Below, piece by piece: positions 49,630 through 59,022 of a stretch of DNA of 64,000 nt. A program made the position numbers and the translations under genes. The stretch's first letter is position 1, and every line of letters starts with the position of its first letter. Below the pieces are notes generated by a model that ran no database searches, was not told where the DNA came from, and worked only from the letters and a program-made list of their open reading frames with translations. Source of the stretch: JAVBWI01 sp036677445 (lineage in GTDB: Bacteria; Bacillota; Clostridia; Christensenellales; CAG-138); the NCBI GenBank assembly GCA_036677445.1, contig JAVBWI010000004.1, positions 248,001 through 312,000 of the forward strand. Direction: 5' to 3'.

Positions 49630-50835
49630 TCACTCTACCCGCGCGTATTTCATGATATCCCGCTCACGCGAGGTAACGTCCATCCAGATCACGACGCCGT
49701 TGGATACGCCTAATAGCTGTGTACGTTCCCGATCGGTATCCGGCGTGATCTGCACGGTCGTACCGTTGTCAAAGAAATACACGAATATCGATTCATTCTT
49801 GCTGTACGCCGCAAACTTCTCCGAAAGCCCGTATTCCACGATATCCTCTGCCAACAGCTTTGCCGGCGCAGCGTTTCGCGTCCAGTACAGGTCGTCGCCT
49901 TCTCCGTGGCTGCCGGAACGCCAAATCCACTCCCTGCCGTTGGTTTTGGGGTCATGCACATAGGTACCGGGCACATAGACATCAGTCTTGCCTACCGATA
50001 TGCGCACGCTGTAAATGGCACTGGTCGGCTCTTCATCCAGCTCCGCCTCGGTGGCGTTCGGGTCGACTTCCGCATATATAATTTCCCCGCCGTACATGGA
50101 CACACTGGATTGCCCGTAGGAGGAATTGTTGAACAGGCGCACCGCGGTATTTTCCTTCGTATTGAGATCGCAAACGAACAGCTTGTCCATACGGCTGCCC
50201 GTTCGTTCTATCCACGCGAGCGTATCCCCGTCCAAACTCAGCCTAGGCTGCCCGACGTATACTTGTTTGACCTCGAAGCTCTCCCCGGTATCCCAGCGCA
50301 TTGCGCGGAGGACGCCGCCGCCATTGGCCTTGCTGTCCAGATACACCAGCCAGGTGTCGTTGCACACGGGATATACATAGCTGTGATAAGCAAGCTCCGC
50401 CTGAATTTTTTCCTGCGCGCCCGAAACCATATCGTAGCTGAACAAGGCATCCATACGTACATCGTTCTCAACCAGCCTGCCTGCGGTAAACACCAATCTG
50501 CCCCCCCATGCATAGGGGTCTGCAAACCAGTCATATTCATCGTACCCGGTAAGCACCACCTCATGCTGCAGTTCAACCGGGTCGATCAGTGTGACGGGGT
50601 GCGGCGTGGGCGTAGGCCGTATGGTGGGCTGCGGCGTGGGTGTGGGCTGCCATGGCGGGTTATACTCGACCCCCAGTTTGGGCAACAGGAAGGGCAGTAA
50701 AACGAATACCACCAGCGCGATTACCCCGAGTATGCCCGCAATCGTCGCCGAGAGCGCTAAAACAGGGCCCGCATTGGAGGCTTTCAGGCTGGTCCTTCTG
50801 CGTTTTATTTTGCTTCTTCTGTCTCTTCTGGGCAT
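49630..50835 (-). CDS. membrane-anchored protein with beta-propeller-like extracellular domain
   Basis: A 401-residue protein. A very basic start (MPRRDRRSKIKRRRTSLKAS) leads to one membrane helix at residues ~28-52, then a Pro/Thr-rich linker (PTPTPQPTIRPTPTPHP) and an outside domain of repeated four-strand blades, such as LVFTAGRLVENDVRMDALF, TWLVYLDSKANGGG and YWTRNAAPAKLL, resembling TolB/WD40-like propellers. Function unknown. The ATG at 50835 has AAGGAGAG; the frame continues far upstream through tmk but that part is antisense. Confidence 0.8.
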   Translation of the reverse strand: MPRRDRRSKIKRRRTSLKASNAGPVLALSATIAGILGVIALVVFVLLPFLLPKLGVEYNPPWQPTPTPQPTIRPTPTPHPVTLIDPVELQHEVVLTGYDEYDWFADPYAWGGRLVFTAGRLVENDVRMDALFSYDMVSGAQEKIQAELAYHSYVYPVCNDTWLVYLDSKANGGGVLRAMRWDTGESFEVKQVYVGQPRLSLDGDTLAWIERTGSRMDKLFVCDLNTKENTAVRLFNNSSYGQSSVSMYGGEIIYAEVDPNATEAELDEEPTSAIYSVRISVGKTDVYVPGTYVHDPKTNGREWIWRSGSHGEGDDLYWTRNAAPAKLLAEDIVEYGLSEKFAAYSKNESIFVYFFDNGTTVQITPDTDRERTQLLGVSNGVVIWMDVTSRERDIMKYARVE

Positions 50836-50881
50836 GCTGTACTCTCCTTGGCATGATACGGGGCGTCCGCCGCACTTTAAG

Positions 50882-50911
50882 AGTATACCACATATGGTAA
50901 ACAGGGAACAA
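50882..50911 (-). promoter_or_regulatory. promoter of the propeller-like gene
   Basis: Minus strand TTGTTC (50911-50906), 18-bp spacer, TATACT (50887-50882), about 46 bases before the start codon. Confidence 0.55.
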
Positions 50912-50969
50912 CCTGTGTTACGCTTCATGATACTCTTCAGCCTGCGCCGTACCGTACGCCTGCGTGCGG

Positions 50970-50998
50970 TTGCAGGCCGGCCCCGCATATGGTATAAT
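50970..50998 (+). promoter_or_regulatory. promoter of tmk
   Basis: TTGCAG (50970), 17-bp spacer, TATAAT (50993-50998), 54 bases before the tmk start codon. Confidence 0.65.
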
Positions 50999-51051
50999 GA
51001 CGGCGTTATGTGGATGGGCTCCCCCATCAATGGCAGCAGGGAGGACAAGCT

Positions 51052-51726
51052 ATGTCTCGCACAGCGGTGATCGCATTTGAAGGAATCGACGGCAGCGGGA
51101 AAACCGTGCAGATGTATCATTTGGAGCGCGCGCTCAAAAAGCGCGGCATGCTCGTGGATACCATGTCGTTTCCCATGTATGGAAGTTTTTTTGGGCGTGA
51201 GGTCGGAAACTATCTGACCCGGGCCGAAGGCGTTGCCGCCTGCGATGTGGACGGAAAAAGCATGGCGCTTTGGTTTGCGCTGGACCGCTTTGAAGCATTT
51301 CAGGATTACCGTGACGGCGAAGTGGATGTGCTGCTCATCAACCGGTATGTGCTCTCCAACGCCGTATACCAGAGTATACGCGAATGCGACCTGGATAAGC
51401 AGGATCTGCTTGATTTCGTGCTGGAACTCGAATACAACCATTTCGGCATCCCTGTGGCGGACGCGCATATTTACCTGGATGTCAACGTGGAAGACGCAGG
51501 CGCCAATGTGTTCCGCAAGGGGTACCGCGAGTATGTGGGCAACGCAAAGGATGTGTATGAACAGCAGTCCGGCATGCAGCGCCGCGCGCGCGCAAAATAT
51601 CTCGAATATGCCAAACTGCTGGATAATGTGCATGTGATCCCCTGTATGCAGGATGGAAAAATGAAAAGCGAGCAGGATATTGCCATGCTTGTCGAAGAGG
51701 ACCTCTTCCGCACCGGGATTTTGTAA
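51052..51726 (+). CDS. tmk: thymidylate kinase
   Basis: A 224-residue nucleotide kinase making dTDP from dTMP. P-loop FEGIDGSGKTVQM near residue 8 and the substrate motif INRYVLSNAVYQ near 96, where the usual Asp of DRY is Asn. The lid region (YREYVGNAKDVYEQQ) is typical of a subgroup of Clostridial thymidylate kinases. The ATG at 51052 has GGGAGG; the upstream in-frame ATG at 51010 lacks one. Another dNMP kinase activity is possible. Confidence 0.88.
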   Translation: MSRTAVIAFEGIDGSGKTVQMYHLERALKKRGMLVDTMSFPMYGSFFGREVGNYLTRAEGVAACDVDGKSMALWFALDRFEAFQDYRDGEVDVLLINRYVLSNAVYQSIRECDLDKQDLLDFVLELEYNHFGIPVADAHIYLDVNVEDAGANVFRKGYREYVGNAKDVYEQQSGMQRRARAKYLEYAKLLDNVHVIPCMQDGKMKSEQDIAMLVEEDLFRTGIL

Positions 51727-51758
51727 ATCCGTTCCATACTATATTAATGGAGGGAACC

Positions 51759-52064
51759 ATGTTAACAACGATTTGCGCCTACGGCTTCGCAGGCATGACC
51801 GCGTTGGGTTTTGTGCTGACGGTCACCGACCGGATTTTGGCTAAAACGACGAAATTTCGCATTCACGAGAACATATTGATGGTCATCGCATGTCTTCTGG
51901 GCGCTTTGGGGGTTACGCTGGGCTTTTTTTTCGCCAGGCGGGGGGTGTATAAGCCTGAATTCCGTTTGGGCGTACCTGCTATCGCACTGGGCGAAATCGT
52001 TCTGCTTATCTGGATGGTTCCTGGTTTTTTTGAAGCGCTGAAAAGCATATTGGGTATCGTTTAA
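51759..52064 (+). CDS. DUF1294-like membrane protein
   Basis: A 101-residue protein with three membrane helices (about residues 5-25, 40-62 and 74-95). The short basic loop KTTKFRIHENILMVIACLLG resembles the DUF1294 core, where an Arg-Ile-x-Glu stretch precedes a glycine-rich helix. The ATG at 51759 follows GGAGGG; the earlier ATG at 51747 overlaps that site. Function unknown. It follows tmk closely. Confidence 0.8.
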   Translation: MLTTICAYGFAGMTALGFVLTVTDRILAKTTKFRIHENILMVIACLLGALGVTLGFFFARRGVYKPEFRLGVPAIALGEIVLLIWMVPGFFEALKSILGIV

Positions 52065-52137
52065 ACAACGTATAGTGTTCGTTCGCAAGCGCAGAAGCCG
52101 CTTTTGTTTTGTCGGCCTATCGGTAACGGCATGCAAC

Positions 52138-52159
52138 AAAAGCGGCTTTCGCCGCTTTT
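52138..52159 (-). terminator. intrinsic terminator of the flagellin gene
   Basis: Stem AAAAGCGGC/GCCGCTTTT with a 4-base loop, about 50 bases past the flagellin stop. The sequence AGCCGCTTTTG at 52096-52106 is complementary to the left arm, so an alternative, mutually exclusive stem is possible; it may stop plus-strand transcripts from the DUF1294 gene. Confidence 0.75.
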
Positions 52160-52208
52160 GCTGCGTCTTGGAGAATGGGGATTTCTGGGGGATTGTTTTT
52201 TGTAGCAC

Positions 52209-53345
52209 TTACTGGAGCAGTTGCAGAACGCCCTGCGGGGCGGCATTGGCCTGCGCCAGCATTGCGGTAGCCGCCTGTACCAGGATGTTGTTCTTGGTAT
52301 AGGTGGTCATCTCGTCCGCCATGTCAAGGTCGCGGATGCGGCTTTCGGCGGCGGTGAGGTTCTCGGCGGAGGTATCGAGGTTGTTGATCTTGTGCTGCAG
52401 ACGGTTCTGGTAAGCACCAAGCTTGGAACGTTCGGTGGAAACGGTGTTGATCGCGGTATTAACCGTCTCAATGGCATCAGACGCATTCGTCTGTGTGGTC
52501 AGATCAGCCGCAGTAAGCAGAAGAGCCGAACTGCCCATATCCTTAATGCCGATGGACAACTCGTCGCCTTTGTTTGCTCCGGTTTGAATGATGGCCTCAC
52601 CGCCGGTAACCGTGAAAGTAACAGTGCCGGCGCTGAAAGCATCTTCATCATGGCCCGACATTTCGAACGTCACAGTTACGCCATCACCAAAATCGAGCTT
52701 CAGAGAACCCGCAGCATCATCCGGCTGTGACACTGTAATCGTCTTAGAACCCAGCGTTACCTCATAATCGTCGCCAGCGCTTCCAACTGCGGCAAATGTT
52801 AAGGTATAGGCCGTGCCGGAATGGTCGGCGGTGGTATCCTTTAACCCGGTCGCCGTGATCTTGGTGATGCCGTCGTTGCCTGCGGTCAGCGAGCCGCCGG
52901 TCTGGACTGTCGTCGCGCCGAGGCTGCCGTCCAAGAGGTTCTTGCCGTTGAAAGCAGTTTTCTGGGCGATGTCGTCAATTTCAGATTTGAGAGCCTGGAA
53001 CTCTTCGTTCAGAGCCGCGCGGTCGACTACTTCGCTGTCGTTGGTATCCGACGCAGACTGCGTTGCCAACTCACGCATACGCTGGAGTATCGCGTGGGTT
53101 TCGGTCAATGCGCCTTCCGCCGTCTGCACCAGCGAGATCGCGTCCTCACTGTTTTTGGAAGCCATGTTCAGGCCGCGGATCTGCGCGCGCATCTTTTCGG
53201 AAATGGCCAGGCCGGCAGCGTCGTCGCCGGCGCGGTTGATGCGATAACCGGAAGACAGCTTTTCGGTGGAAGATGCAGCGTTCTTGTTGTTGATGGAGTA
53301 CTGGCGGAAGGTGTTTGCCGCCATGATGTTGTTGTTAATACGCAT
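52209..53345 (-). CDS. flagellin
   Basis: A 378-residue filament protein. Conserved N-terminal D0/D1 (MRINNNIMAANTFRQYSINN, SSGYRINRAGDDAAGLAISE) and C-terminal D1/D0 (LGAYQNRLQHKINNL to QANAAPQGVLQLLQ). The central region (residues ~165-285) is a short Thr/Gly/Asp-rich surface domain. The MRINNN start at 53345 has AAGGAGG. It is transcribed opposite to the flagellar operon. A sigma-28-like promoter ends about 20 bases before the ATG. Confidence 0.97.
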   Translation of the reverse strand: MRINNNIMAANTFRQYSINNKNAASSTEKLSSGYRINRAGDDAAGLAISEKMRAQIRGLNMASKNSEDAISLVQTAEGALTETHAILQRMRELATQSASDTNDSEVVDRAALNEEFQALKSEIDDIAQKTAFNGKNLLDGSLGATTVQTGGSLTAGNDGITKITATGLKDTTADHSGTAYTLTFAAVGSAGDDYEVTLGSKTITVSQPDDAAGSLKLDFGDGVTVTFEMSGHDEDAFSAGTVTFTVTGGEAIIQTGANKGDELSIGIKDMGSSALLLTAADLTTQTNASDAIETVNTAINTVSTERSKLGAYQNRLQHKINNLDTSAENLTAAESRIRDLDMADEMTTYTKNNILVQAATAMLAQANAAPQGVLQLLQ

Positions 53346-53365
53346 TCGGATTTCCTCCTTGATAA

Positions 53366-53392
53366 TATTCGGCATCCATGCCTTTACGCTTA
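53366..53392 (-). promoter_or_regulatory. sigma-28 (SigD/FliA)-like flagellin promoter
   Basis: On the minus strand: TAAG (53392-53389), exactly 15 bases, then GCCGAATA (53373-53366), close to the motility-sigma consensus TAAA-N15-GCCGATAA. It leaves a very short leader, with the ribosome site about 6 bases past the -10 box, so the start of transcription needs checking. Confidence 0.55.
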
Positions 53393-53626
53393 CTCGCGAG
53401 CCTTCACTCCTGCAGGCGCCTTGCAGATGTGTCAACCGTTTTCAGTGTTTGGTATATGTATCGACACAATTTTTTGAAACTTTAGTTATAGATTATTATT
53501 TTTTAAGGTTTTCAGATCTGTATTGCATTGCCAATACAAGCAGGACATACCTAGCAAATATGGCGAATTTCGCTTGTGATGACCAGTTGCTGGAAAGTCA
53601 TATATCGCTCATCTCATAAAAAACTA

Positions 53627-53655
53627 TTGAATATGACAATGTTCGCGTATACAAT
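53627..53655 (+). promoter_or_regulatory. candidate promoter of the flagellar operon
   Basis: TTGAAT (53627), 17-bp spacer, TACAAT (53650-53655), about 138 bases before fliF. A housekeeping-type promoter ahead of the basal-body genes fits their early expression. Confidence 0.5.
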
Positions 53656-53793
53656 AAGGGTGAAGAATTGTGTTGTCTTATTGTGGTGTATACAGTATCT
53701 TGTGGTTTCTTACTGTTCGCACTGTGGTGACGTGCATGGCAAGTGCAGAAATGCGACGGGTCATAAAAAATAGAGAGATTTAGGTGAAAGCAA

Positions 53794-55395
53794 TTGTCAG
53801 ATTTTTTCAAGAAAACCACGGGCAGGATTTTCGAATATTTCAAAGGTCTCGAAAAAGGACAGAGGGTGCGGTTCATTGTTTTCACCGCTCTGGCCATTGT
53901 CATTCTGATCGCCGCTTCCGTGTTCTTGAACCAAAAAGCGTATACCGTACTTTACAGCGGCATGGAAGCCAATGACGCGGGCGAAGTGCTCAGCGTACTC
54001 TCCGACATGGGCGTGGACGCCAAGGCGCAAGGGGCCGACACTATATTAGTAGAAAGTTCCAAGGCAGATAGTGTTCGCATGCAGCTTGCAGCGGAGGGAT
54101 ATCCCAAAAGCGGGTTTAACTTCGATATATTTTCCAAGGCTTCCGGACTTGGTATGACCGACATGGAAAAACGTGTGTACTACCAGTTCCAGCTGCAGGA
54201 AAACCTGAGCCAGGTGATTAAGAAGCTGGATAAAGTTGAAGACGCGGTCGTGAGCATCTCTCTCGCAGAGGAAAGCGCCTTCGTTCTCTCCAACGATGAG
54301 AAGCCAGCCAGCGCCGCCGTGCTGTTGAAACTAAAGGACGGCGCGAGTATAGATAATCAGCAGGTGCGCGCAATTGCGGAGCTTGTCTCCAAAAGTGTTT
54401 CGGGGTTGAGTATTGACGACGTGCGCATCGTCGACTCAAACATGACTCTTTACAATATGGAAGAGGATGAAGTATTTGAAAATGTCGGTACGCAGCTTGC
54501 ATTGCAGCAGAGCATTCAGGACAAGCTGCAGGAACAGATCATCAACTTGCTCGTGCCTGTGTTTGGCGAGGGCAGCGTACTTGCACAGGTCAATGTGACG
54601 CTCAATTTTGATAAGCAGCTCACCGAAACCGTGGAGTTCAGCCCGCCTTTGGAGGGCAGCGAAGAAGGGCTTGCCGTGAGCATGCAGGAATTAGCGGAGA
54701 CAATCAAGGGTGATTCCGCAGGCGGCGTGGCAGGCCTCGATTCAAGCGGAGGCACATCTATCACCACCACCTACCCCACGCTGGACAACGAGGACTCCAT
54801 ATACAGCAAAGTCAGCCGAGAAACCAACCTTGAACTGAATGAAACGCGTACACAAATCGAAAACGCCCAGGGACAGATACGCGATCTTTCTGTTGCCGTG
54901 GTGATCGACAGCTCGGCCATGGAGGATGATTACTCCGAAAACGTAAGGAATTTGGTGGCCAACGCCATCGGCGTCGAGAGCGGACGCATCTCCGTTGAAA
55001 TGCTGCCTTTCCTGAAGCTTGAGCAAGCGGGTCCGGGTACCGAGCTTGCCAACGCTTTTAACACGCAGAAGGAACTCATGACCCTGGCTTCCGGCGCCTC
55101 CACCACGAGGCTGCTTATCATCGCCGGTTCCGCAATACTGGCACTAATTATTCTTGCCGCGGCAATAAGTTCCCTGCGCAAAAAAAGCGTGCCTGTTTAC
55201 GATGTGGATGCGGGGGTGGGTACTATGATCGATTACGAAGCGGGCGAGGATATTCTGCCGCCTGTAAGCAGCGAACCGCTTCCCGAAATATCCGAAAAAG
55301 AAGATACCAGCCTAACGCAGCTGGAAAAGTATATTAACAAAAGCCCCGAATCCGTGGCGCAGCTTTTGCGCAATTGGCTTGCGGACGATCATTAA
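53794..55395 (+). CDS. fliF: flagellar M-ring protein FliF
   Basis: A 533-residue MS-ring protein anchoring the flagellum in the membrane. Membrane helix at 27-46, the secretin-like ring-building motifs VLYSGMEANDAGEVLSVL and DMEKRVYYQFQLQENLSQVI, a long extracytoplasmic region, a second helix near 445-465 and a C-terminal tail (YINKSPESVAQLLRNWLADD) that binds FliG. The start is a TTG at 53794, eight bases after AGGTG; the ATG at 53784 is out of frame. First gene of the operon seen here; no fliE/flgBC upstream. Confidence 0.96.
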   Translation: MSDFFKKTTGRIFEYFKGLEKGQRVRFIVFTALAIVILIAASVFLNQKAYTVLYSGMEANDAGEVLSVLSDMGVDAKAQGADTILVESSKADSVRMQLAAEGYPKSGFNFDIFSKASGLGMTDMEKRVYYQFQLQENLSQVIKKLDKVEDAVVSISLAEESAFVLSNDEKPASAAVLLKLKDGASIDNQQVRAIAELVSKSVSGLSIDDVRIVDSNMTLYNMEEDEVFENVGTQLALQQSIQDKLQEQIINLLVPVFGEGSVLAQVNVTLNFDKQLTETVEFSPPLEGSEEGLAVSMQELAETIKGDSAGGVAGLDSSGGTSITTTYPTLDNEDSIYSKVSRETNLELNETRTQIENAQGQIRDLSVAVVIDSSAMEDDYSENVRNLVANAIGVESGRISVEMLPFLKLEQAGPGTELANAFNTQKELMTLASGASTTRLLIIAGSAILALIILAAAISSLRKKSVPVYDVDAGVGTMIDYEAGEDILPPVSSEPLPEISEKEDTSLTQLEKYINKSPESVAQLLRNWLADDH

Positions 55396-55487
55396 TGGAT
55401 ATTGAAAATGGATATTGAAATAGTTGTAATACTTAATTCCGCCGGGCGGTTTTTACTCGCAAAAGCATGGTGAAAACGGAGGATATT

Positions 55488-56498
55488 ATGACAGCGCGTG
55501 ATGCTTTATCATCGAAGGAAAAAGCGGCGATACTTATGATAACGCTTGGAAAAGAGTTTGCCGCAAAGCTATATCCCTACCTCTCGGAGGAAGAGGTTGA
55601 GCAGCTCACGCTGAGTATTACCAGCATACGCCGCATCGATCCCGAGATAAAAGACGCTGTCGTCAATGAGTTTTTCGAGATATGCATGGCACAAAAGTTT
55701 ATATCCGAAGGCGGCGTCGATTACGCAAAGGAGGTGCTTGATCAAGCGTTTGGCTCTGAACGCGCCAATGAGCTGATTACCCGCCTCTCCTCGGCGCTGC
55801 GCGTGCGGCCTTTCGATTTTATCCGCAGGGCGGACAGTACGCAAATCTACAATTTCCTTCAAAACGAGCATCCGCAGACAATCGCGCTGATACTTTCCTA
55901 CCTCGACCCCAAGCAGGCGGCACCCGTGCTTGCTTCTCTTCCTTTCGAGAAGCAGGCGAATGTTATCACAAGAATCGCCAATATGGGCGCGTCATCGCAC
56001 GAATATGTCAAGGATACCGAGCGGGTGCTGGAACACAAGCTCTCTTCCATGATTTTCGGCAATCAGACGCTGGCGGGCGGCATAGACAGCCTTGTGCAAA
56101 TACTCAACAGCGTGGACCGCGGTACGGAAAAGCGCCTTTTGACCACGTTGGAGCAGACCGATCCGGAGCTTGCAGAGGAAATCAAGAACCGGATGTTTGT
56201 ATTCGAAGATATTACGAAGCTCTCCAATCAGGCGATACAGCGCGTGCTGCGCGAGATCGACAATCGCGACCTTGCCGTTGCGCTCAAAACTGCAGGCAAG
56301 GAGGTTGCCAAGGCGATATTCGACAATATTTCCAAACGTCTGCAGGATATGATACGCGAAGATATCGAATACATGGGGCCGGTCAGGGTGCGCGATGTTG
56401 AGGAGGCGCAGCAAAAGATTGTCAACGTGATACGCAAACTCGACGATGCGGGCGAAATCATAATTTCTCGCAACAAGGAGGATGAAATGATTGTTTAA
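55488..56498 (+). CDS. fliG: flagellar motor switch protein FliG
   Basis: A 336-residue C-ring protein that transmits torque and switching. N-terminal FliF-binding part (LSSKEKAAILMITLGKEFAA), the middle EHPQTIALILSYLDPKQAA, and the C-terminal charged torque helix with KNRMFVFEDITKLSNQAIQR and EIDNRDLAVALKTAG. ATG at 55488 has GGAGG; an earlier ATG at 55467 is rejected. Confidence 0.97.
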   Translation: MTARDALSSKEKAAILMITLGKEFAAKLYPYLSEEEVEQLTLSITSIRRIDPEIKDAVVNEFFEICMAQKFISEGGVDYAKEVLDQAFGSERANELITRLSSALRVRPFDFIRRADSTQIYNFLQNEHPQTIALILSYLDPKQAAPVLASLPFEKQANVITRIANMGASSHEYVKDTERVLEHKLSSMIFGNQTLAGGIDSLVQILNSVDRGTEKRLLTTLEQTDPELAEEIKNRMFVFEDITKLSNQAIQRVLREIDNRDLAVALKTAGKEVAKAIFDNISKRLQDMIREDIEYMGPVRVRDVEEAQQKIVNVIRKLDDAGEIIISRNKEDEMIV

Positions 56499-57249
56499 GA
56501 TCGATAAGTCTTCCGTTGAGTATCTCGACACGAATAAATCCTTTATTGTCGTAAAACCAGCCGACCTAACGCCTAAAAAAAGCGTCGCACCATCCGGCCA
56601 GCATGCCGTGCCGGATGCGGACGCTTCTTCTGCTTGCACCGCATCGAAGGTTACGCCGGATCAGAACCCGGCCGTCTTACTGGATGCAGCCCGCCATGAA
56701 GCGGACTGCATCATTGCAGACGCTATATTAAGATCCGAGCAAATCAAAAGCAACGCATGGCAGAAGGGCTATTCCGAAGGAATGGCCGCTTCAAGCGAGC
56801 AGGTGCAGAACAATAAGGCCGATTATGAAAAAATGCTCAAACTCCTTATTTCGCAGATGAAAACCTATCAGGAAAAGACTGACTTCGAGTTTGAGCAGGA
56901 CGTATTGCGCCTTTCTTGCAATATTGCGAAAAAAATTATTAATATTCAGCTGGAAAAAAACGATATAGTATTTGAGCAATTGCTCAGGCGAACCATACAG
57001 CTCCATCAATCCCGTGAACGGTTCGTGATACGCCTTCATCCGGACGAGTATGCGCGCTTCTTTTCAGAAGGCCCCGAATGGCTGCGCGAAGAACTCCAAT
57101 GCGCGCCATTCACGGTTGTATCCGACCCCGCTATGGCGGAGGGTGGCTGTACGCTCGAATCGCCGGATGGTATCTTCCGGACCGGTGTGGATACGCAGTT
57201 GGAAAAACTCAGGGCGGCGCTTGGCGTCAATGGTTCGAACGATGAATAA
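56491..57249 (+). CDS. fliH: flagellar assembly protein FliH
   Basis: A 252-residue regulator of the export ATPase FliI. N-terminal disordered stretch, central helical region with the GxxxG-like repeats (QKGYSEGMAASSEQVQNN), and a conserved C-terminal half (SCNIAKKIINIQLEKND to RLHPDEYARF). It starts with TTG at 56491, nine bases after AGGAGG and inside the end of fliG. Coupled also to fliI by an 8-base overlap. Confidence 0.9.
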   Translation: MFKIDKSSVEYLDTNKSFIVVKPADLTPKKSVAPSGQHAVPDADASSACTASKVTPDQNPAVLLDAARHEADCIIADAILRSEQIKSNAWQKGYSEGMAASSEQVQNNKADYEKMLKLLISQMKTYQEKTDFEFEQDVLRLSCNIAKKIINIQLEKNDIVFEQLLRRTIQLHQSRERFVIRLHPDEYARFFSEGPEWLREELQCAPFTVVSDPAMAEGGCTLESPDGIFRTGVDTQLEKLRAALGVNGSNDE

Positions 57250-58570
57250 GCACTTTGACATCAATAAATATGAAAATATTATCAGTCGTACCGAAACGAT
57301 CGAACGCATCGGCAAAGTCACACAGGTCGTAGGCCTGGCGGTGGAATGTGTGGGCCTGCATGGGCGCATGGGCGATGTATGCCGGATCCATGCCGGGCGG
57401 GGTGATGAGCATATACTTGCCGATGTAGTCGGTTTTCGAGAAAACAAGGTGCTGCTCATGCCTTTGGGCGAGTTGCACGGCGTTGGCCCGGACAATTATG
57501 TCGTATCCACCGGTAAATCCCTGCAGGTTCCTGTCGGGGAACGCTTTCTTGGCAGGGTGCTGGACGCCTTAGGCCGTCCTATGGATGGAAAAGGCGAGAT
57601 CATACCCGACGCCATGTACCGCATTGACAATCCTCCCCCCAATCCTCTCGCGCGCAAGCCCATTAAAGAGGTGCTGCCGCTTGGCATCAAAGCCATCGAT
57701 TCGCTTCTGACAATAGGCAGGGGGCAAAGGATAGGCATTTTCGCAGGCAGCGGCGTAGGCAAAAGCACGCTGCTCGGAATGATCGCAAAAAACACTATGG
57801 CGGATGTGAATGTCATCGTTCTCATCGGTGAGCGCGGACGAGAAGTCCGGTCCTTTCTGGATAACGATCTGGGAGAAGAGGGCCTCCGGCGGTCGGTCGT
57901 CGTCATTGCCACATCCGATCAGCCCGCGCTGCTCCGTCTCAAATCGGCAAGCGTAGGCACCAGCATCGCGGAATATTTCCGCGACCAGGGAAAAAGCGTG
58001 CTTTTGATGATGGACTCCCTGACCCGCTTTGCCATGGCCCAGCGCGAAATAGGCATGGCCATCGGCGAGCCGCCCGTATCCCGCGGCTATACGCCTTCCG
58101 TATACGCGATCATGCCAAAGCTGTTGGAGCGGTCGGGCACGTCGGACAATGGCTCCATCACAGGCCTGTACACCGTGCTTGTCGAGGGCGACGATATGAA
58201 TGAACCCATCGCCGATACGGTGCGCGGCATACTGGATGGGCACATCGTGCTTTCCCGCCAGCTTGCCAACAGCAATCACTACCCTGCGATCGATGTGCTT
58301 GCAAGCGTAAGCAGGCTGATGCCGGAAATCGCCGCGCGGGCGCATTACGACAAAGCGGGCTTTGTTCGCAACATGCTCTTTACCTACCAAAAGGCGCAGG
58401 ATCTGATTGCGATAGGCGCTTATAAGAGGGGTGCCGACCCGAATATCGACCGTGCGATAGAGCTGTTGGGGCCTATCCATTCGCTTCTTAAGCAGCGTGT
58501 CGATGAAAAGTACACGTTTTCGCAAACGCTCGAGCTGTTGGACAAGGTCGCTGAAGGGCAGGCCAGCTGA
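57242..58570 (+). CDS. fliI: flagellum-specific ATP synthase FliI
   Basis: A 442-residue hexameric ATPase for flagellar protein export. Walker A GIFAGSGVGKSTLLGM near 165, IVLIGERGREVRSFL after it, Walker B SVLLMMDSLTRFAMAQRE, and the ATP-synthase signature YPAIDVLASVSRL near 345. The ATG at 57242 overlaps fliH; no strong ribosome site, so coupling is likely. The open frame back to 57050 is antisense-like extension, not protein. Confidence 0.97.
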   Translation: MNKHFDINKYENIISRTETIERIGKVTQVVGLAVECVGLHGRMGDVCRIHAGRGDEHILADVVGFRENKVLLMPLGELHGVGPDNYVVSTGKSLQVPVGERFLGRVLDALGRPMDGKGEIIPDAMYRIDNPPPNPLARKPIKEVLPLGIKAIDSLLTIGRGQRIGIFAGSGVGKSTLLGMIAKNTMADVNVIVLIGERGREVRSFLDNDLGEEGLRRSVVVIATSDQPALLRLKSASVGTSIAEYFRDQGKSVLLMMDSLTRFAMAQREIGMAIGEPPVSRGYTPSVYAIMPKLLERSGTSDNGSITGLYTVLVEGDDMNEPIADTVRGILDGHIVLSRQLANSNHYPAIDVLASVSRLMPEIAARAHYDKAGFVRNMLFTYQKAQDLIAIGAYKRGADPNIDRAIELLGPIHSLLKQRVDEKYTFSQTLELLDKVAEGQAS

Positions 58571-59010
58571 TGAAACGGTTTGCTTTTACTCTGCAATCGG
58601 TATACGACATTGCGCTTGCTACCGAAAAACAGCTGAAGCTGGATATGCAGAAAATTGAGGACAGGCGAAAGCGCATCCAAAAGGAACTGGATGATACCAA
58701 GTCCGCATTAAGCGACGCCAAGCAAAAGGCCATGCAGGAAATGCACGCAGGCGTCGGCGCGGACAGGCTCGTGCAGTATGAGCGCTATTTTGACAAGCTC
58801 ACAGCGATGATCGCAGTCCTCAAAGAGAGCAAAGCGAAGGTTGAGCGGGAAAAGGAAAAGTGCCTGCAGGCGCAGATCGAAAACCGTAAAGAGATAAAGA
58901 CGCTTGAAAAGCTGCGCGAAAAGCAGTATGAAGAATACTTGCTGGAGCTTCGCAGAGAAGAAGAAAAGGCCATAGGCGATCTTGTTGCCTATCGCTCAAC
59001 AATTCATTAA
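58570..59010 (+). CDS. fliJ: flagellar export chaperone FliJ
   Basis: A 146-residue, almost wholly helical and highly charged protein predicted to form a coiled coil (KQLKLDMQKIEDRRKRIQKE onward). FliJ sits in the FliI ring like the ATP-synthase gamma subunit and cycles chaperones. ATG overlaps the fliI stop by one base (TGATG). Sequence is poorly conserved in this family, but position and structure agree. Confidence 0.9.
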   Translation: MKRFAFTLQSVYDIALATEKQLKLDMQKIEDRRKRIQKELDDTKSALSDAKQKAMQEMHAGVGADRLVQYERYFDKLTAMIAVLKESKAKVEREKEKCLQAQIENRKEIKTLEKLREKQYEEYLLELRREEEKAIGDLVAYRSTIH

Positions 59011-59022
59011 GCGAGGGATAGT

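Larger units (their letters stand above)
53346..53793. promoter_or_regulatory. divergent region between flagellin and fliF
   Basis: No gene seen. It contains promoters for both sides (53366-53392 and 53627-53655) and an interrupted palindrome TGTATTG-CATTGC-CAATACA at 53519-53538 that could bind a regulator. The region is AT-rich compared with flanking genes. Confidence 0.55.

Noticed and set aside
50836..51633. N-terminal extension of the propeller-like protein to 667 residues
   Set aside because: The extension runs antisense through tmk; the ATG at 50835 has a strong ribosome site and begins a membrane-anchor sequence.
57050..57241. Longer FliI start at 57050
   Set aside because: This part overlaps fliH in another frame and has no FliI similarity; the ATG at 57242 matches the family start and is coupled to fliH.
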